Source: Durio zibethinus
Lineage: Eukaryota; Streptophyta; Magnoliopsida; Malvales; Malvaceae
DNA length: 64,000 nucleotides
Direction: 5' to 3'
Assembly (NCBI RefSeq): GCF_002303985.1
Contig: NW_019167993.1
Span: 12,214,001 to 12,278,000, forward strand
Shown piece after piece: positions 60,190 to 64,000 of the stretch (within the stretch, counting starts at the first letter, position 1; each line of letters starts with the position of its first letter). The notes beneath the pieces are model-generated. The model saw only the letters and a program-made list of their open reading frames with translations. It searched no databases and had not been told where the DNA came from. The position numbers and the translations under genes were made by a program.

Positions 60190-61400
60190 GTATCTTTTCA
60201 CAGTATCTAAGTTTATCAGATTAGATAGATCATTTCTATCCATTTCTACCAAAATCAATGCCCTATCAGAAAAAGCTTTCTTCACCACATACGGACTTTC
60301 TTAATTTGGTGTCTATTTTCCTTAATTGTCATCTTGACTTGGAAGGATCTTTTTCAACACTAAGTCTTTTTCTCGAAAGTGATAAGGGTAGATTTTCCTA
60401 TCATGTATTCTTATCATCCTCTTTTGATATAGTTGACCATGGCAAAGTGCTGTAAGTCTTTTCTTTTCAATAAGGTTTAATTGCTCGTAGTGATTTTGGA
60501 TCCATTCTACTTTTTTTAGCTTTAACTTTCACTAGAACTCTCAATAAGGGAATTGTCACTTAAACTGATAGCACAACTTCCATTTCATAAACTAACGAAA
60601 ATGGGGTGACCTTAGTAGATGTTAAGACTGATGTTCTATAAGCACGCAAGGTAAAAGGTAACTTCTCATGCTAATCTTTATAAGTATCAATCATCTTTTT
60701 TAGGATCTCTTTAATATTCTTATTTGTAGCCTCTACTACCTTATTCATTTTTGAACGATATGGTGTCAAATTATGATGATAGATCTTAAACTAAGTGCAC
60801 ATTTCATTCATCATTTTACTGTTCAAGTTCTTAGCATTGTTAGAAATAATCCTCTTTGAAAGCCCATATTTGTATATTATATCATTTTTTATGAACTTGC
60901 ATACCACCATTCAGGTCACGCTAGCATATGTAGTTTCTATCCATTTCATGAAATAATTAATTATCACAAAGATGAATCTATATCCATTTGAAGCTTTTGA
61001 GGTAATGGTACTGATGACATCTATGCCCCACATAAAGAATGGCCATAAAGGTGCCAAAACATGCAAACCTGAAAGAGGAGCATCAATTTTATCAGCATAA
61101 ATTTGACACTTATGACATTTTCTAGTGTAATCAATATAGTCACTTTTCATTTTTAACTAATAATAGCCAACCCTCATAATTTGTTTAGCCATCATATAAT
61201 CATTGGCATGTGCCTCACAATCCCATTATGTACTTATTCAATAATCTTCTTTGCTTTTATCCCATCAACACATCTCAAAAGCACCTAATCTTTGTTTTTT
61301 TTATAAAGGATATCCTTATCAAGGAAAAAAATCATAGCGAACCTTCTGATGATCCTTTTATCATTTTTATTACATGCTCTAAGTATTGTTGACTTTTATC
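60190..61400 (-). pseudogene. pol: R4 integrase domain of pol
   Basis: Minus-strand reading: KCHKCQIYADK keeps the CxxC lost in R3, then LAPLWPFFMWGIDVIS with the first catalytic Asp (60911-61150 is open). The second catalytic position reads IISNNAKN (about 60838-60855), Asp changed to Asn. The Glu remains in NKVVEATN (about 60728-60750). The C-terminal end reads INLDTVKRYF near 60190. The changed Asp alone would abolish strand transfer. Confidence 0.82.
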
Positions 61401-61860
61401 ATTTTTTGTTTCATGCTTTAAGTATCCCAAGTCCAGTTCCATGTTGCTATCCCATTTCAATAAGCTGTTTGATGACCATCTGAATAGTAGTAGATAGGTG
61501 TAATGAATATAATTTAGATCATTCATTCAATCTTTTAACCACATAAGTAACATTGGTAATCTCAAAAGATCTGTAAGAGCATTCTAAAGCTTTATCTATA
61601 AATACCACATAAAGGGTATTCATATATTGAATTATTAGTAAATCTTCTTCTCTTGCTACACATGTAAGCTTTTTATTAGTAATGAATTTAACTTTTTGAT
61701 GTAGTGAAAATGGAATAACACCTACCATATGAATCCATGACCTACTTAATAAGTAGCTGTATGAGGATGAGATTTTCATAACTTAAAATTTCATATTAAA
61801 AGTGTAAAGACCAACCTGTAATGCCATTTATATGTCTTATAGCACCTCTCGTCAGGTTCC
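61401..61860 (-). pseudogene. pol: R4 post-protease pol segment, fused to integrase
   Basis: Open part 61519-61779: SSYSYLLSRSWIHMVGVIPF, LTCVAREEDLLIIQYMN and KALECSYRSFEITNVTYV, collinear with R3 34780-35050. The next stretch, MELDLGYLKHETKNDKSQQY, passes from the R3-like segment near 34620 directly into the integrase lead-in near 31850. Roughly 2.75 kb with reverse transcriptase and both RNase H domains is therefore missing, with the junction at about 61399-61425. Confidence 0.8.
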
Positions 61861-62110
61861 ATCAAAGGCTCAAACAACCATATGATTGGATTTCATGTAG
61901 GATACATCCACAAGCAATCTTACCAATGCAGTCATAAGCATGACATTAATTAAAGAGTCATTATTAATTAGAACCTTAGCTACTATATAACTCTTGCACT
62001 TTATAGTAATGTGAAAAACCATGGTTTTTCTTCGACCTCTTGAAAAAATCTCTTCATCACTAAAAGAAATGTAGTACAAAACCATCAGATTATCGAAAAG
62101 CTATTTCATG
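61861..62110 (-). pseudogene. pol: R4 aspartic protease remnant
   Basis: Open part 61870-62085: ISFSDEEIFS and then KVLINNDSLINVM in place of the R3 motif LIDNGSSINV. The catalytic Asp is Asn and the Gly is Asp, so it cannot be active. Confidence 0.78.
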
Positions 62111-62450
62111 TATTTAGTAGATACTTTATGGGATGCATATGCTTTATTCAACACTTTCAGTAAAGTATTACGGTAGGATTTTGAACTTAGCAAGGGTAAT
62201 AATATTGAAATTCTAGTTGGTATCTTATTCAACTATTCTACCTTGCTATACTCAATATACTTTATCAGCTTTAGAAATTCACAAGTTTTGTTTTTAGAGA
62301 CTAACTTTTAGTGTTCTTTATTAAGGACTACCATAAGGTTACTTTGACTTCCCTTATCTTTTCTGACCTTGGTTTTTTCTTTTTTAGCTTTCTCAAGTAC
62401 TTTTAAAATTTAACATGCCCACTCTAGGTCATGCCTCTTACTCCTATTAT
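62111..62450 (-). pseudogene. R4 Gag-to-protease linker
   Basis: Minus-strand fragments such as ECEFLKLIK-like and lysine-rich stretches, collinear with R3 35490-35775, broken by stops. Confidence 0.5.
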
Positions 62451-64000
62451 TTTTATAGTATCTAAGTTAATCACAACATCATAATCATACTTTCATGGTG
62501 CTACCTTGTCATTTTAGTATAAAAAATGGCTAGGGCTTTAATAGTTATTATCGATCAAGAGACAGGCTTTTCTAGCATTAGGGTTAGCTTTTTATCGTAA
62601 TAGATAGTCACAAGTTTATGTATGAATTTTGTCAGCACATCATTAGTAGACACCTTAGCTTTTGCCAAATTTTTTTTCTCTTCATAGAATTCTATCTTAC
62701 CCATGTTCATTAACATTTGTACCTTTTGACAAAATTGATCATAATTTTTTATAAAATGCCCCAAAACACCTTTATGATAGTTACAACTCTTAATTGATTT
62801 AATCATCCTATGGCAAGTATAAGGCTATATTGGTTCCAGCATATCAACTTTAACTAAAGTTTCAAAAACTTTAACTATCAAAGTTTTGACTTTATCTAAC
62901 TTTTTTTTAACATAGCATACCTAGCCATCAATCAAAACATTTATTATTGGTCTATATGATTTGGTAGAGGATTTTCATTAACATTTAGAGCCTCTTACTG
63001 GCTGGTATCGAAGTTTAACACTCATTCTTGGATTAATTCTTGCACCTTATGCTTCAAAGTAGTGCAATTCTTCGTAAAATAGCTTATATTTTTATATTGA
63101 TAATCATAATGTGCATTAGGATCATACAATTTGAGATACGAAGTTTTAATGGTTTAAGAAAAATTAGAGCTAGTAAATGATTTTTCACAAGTTGAGAGAA
63201 CAAGTAAGTGTATGTCATGAAAATAGGATCAAAAAAGGTTTTCTTTTAGATATTTCTAGGGCTCTTGGACCACTACCCTAATTAGGTCTCCATTCTGGTC
63301 TAGTAGGTGAAGCAGGACGATTATGCATATATATGGGTGTTTAAAATGATGGTTGAAAATGGGGTTTGATAAGCTAATTATTGAATTGGCTAATACGGAT
63401 GAGGGATGGATGTCATATTGTTTATAAAAAGGTACTGGGTTTGGTACACTAGTATAGGGTATGGAGTAAAATCTTTGATCTGTTACCTCACACAGTTCAT
63501 TACTTGCGCTTCATTTTCTTTCTTTTTGGAAGCTCTACATTTCTTTACTCCACTCATCTTTCCTAAGTTAAGCTTGACATTTTTTATGGCATTCTCAATA
63601 ATCTTGCTTGAGATCATCATGTTTGTAAAATTCATTGTTGTATTGTCGATCAATCTTTCATAATATAGAGCTTTCAAGGTATTGCCAAATAGGACAATTA
63701 TTTTTTTCTCAATAAGGAGAAGCTATACTTGTGTAGCTATAACTCTCCACATTTGTGCATATTCCTTAAAACTATTATTTATTTTTTTTCATATTCTATA
63801 AAAACAAATGATCTGGAGCTAGATTTACAACATGCCAGTATTGAGTAATGAATGCCTTTGTAAATTCTTTCCAAGAGTGGATACAAGTCTTATCTAATTG
63901 AACATATCATTTAGCTGTAAAACTTGTAAGGTTATCCTAAAATATGTCCTTAGTAGCTTTTCATCGCGAGCATGAGTAGCCATCTTATGATAATACATAG
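62451..64000 (-). pseudogene. gag: R4 gag remnant, cut by the window end
   Basis: Minus-strand reading from the right edge: MYYHKMATHARDEK at 63950-64000, capsid end YYERLIDNTTMNFTNMMISS and KIIENAIKN (63483-63677), the proline/tyrosine-rich stretch at 63290-63480, a knuckle remnant near 63080-63140, and a post-knuckle part (62555-62806) with SCNYHKGVLGHFIKN and LGHFIKNYDQFCQKVQMLMN. Only one gag copy is seen. It is collinear with R3 unit B, with many stops. The N-terminus is outside the window. Confidence 0.78.

Larger units (their letters stand above)
56052..64000 (-). mobile_element. R4: Tat-lineage LTR retrotransposon lacking RT/RNase H, right end outside the window
   Basis: Minus-strand order in view: gag (cut by the window end), linker, protease, then directly integrase, 3' repeats, polypurine tract and 3' LTR. 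It is closest to R3 in coding and 3' region. It lies against the copia remnant, so it probably inserted into copia leader sequence. The 5' LTR, primer site and ORF1 would be to the right of the window. Confidence 0.87.

Overview
This window reads as gene-poor nuclear DNA of a flowering plant, probably a dicot. It is very AT-rich, almost every long open frame is broken, and nearly all recognisable coding sequence belongs to LTR retrotransposons of the Ty3/gypsy Tat (Ogre-like) lineage. The lineage call rests on primer binding sites matching the 3' end of tRNA-Arg, LTRs above 2 kb, an extra ORF upstream of gag, a second RNase H after the first, and tandem repeats in the 3' untranslated region. 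I found no intact host gene, tRNA, rRNA or CRISPR array. The species cannot be named from this sequence.

Four Tat-like elements, called R1 to R4 from left to right, make up about 44 kb. R1 (1-8729, minus strand, left LTR cut by the window edge) carries only a decayed gag. R2 (14016-23375, plus strand) also carries only a decayed gag. R3 (26898-45288, minus strand) is the complete one: paired LTRs, a perfect 5-bp target duplication CACAA, ORF1, gag, protease, a likely spliced intron, reverse transcriptase, two RNase H domains and integrase. R4 (56052 to the window end, minus strand) has gag, protease and integrase, but the reverse transcriptase/RNase H block has been deleted.

The most unusual structures lie in R3. 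A 1.77-kb tandem duplication gives it two gag copies, and these look much more alike than its two LTRs do, so the duplication appears to post-date insertion. ORF1 has an in-frame 126-bp tandem duplication near its start. A 159-bp segment between protease and reverse transcriptase has canonical plant splice borders. A leader segment of about 200 bp is recognisable in R1, R2 and R3 although the rest of these elements differs. The LTRs of R1, R3 and R4 carry a sense TATA box and also an antisense TATA box downstream of an ACGT-core palindrome.

The DNA between the elements holds smaller mobile remnants. These are an RNase H-like coding fragment duplicated together with the R1 LTR end, a 105-bp-period minisatellite, two copies of one palindromic MITE family on either side of R2, an 81-bp CACTA-type mini-element with target duplication TCT, a MITE directly beside R3, an AT-rich element with Mutator-like features at 47364-48661, and a rearranged Ty1/copia remnant with two LTRs that are each followed by a tRNA-iMet-type primer site. 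The rest is AT-rich DNA in which I recognise nothing.
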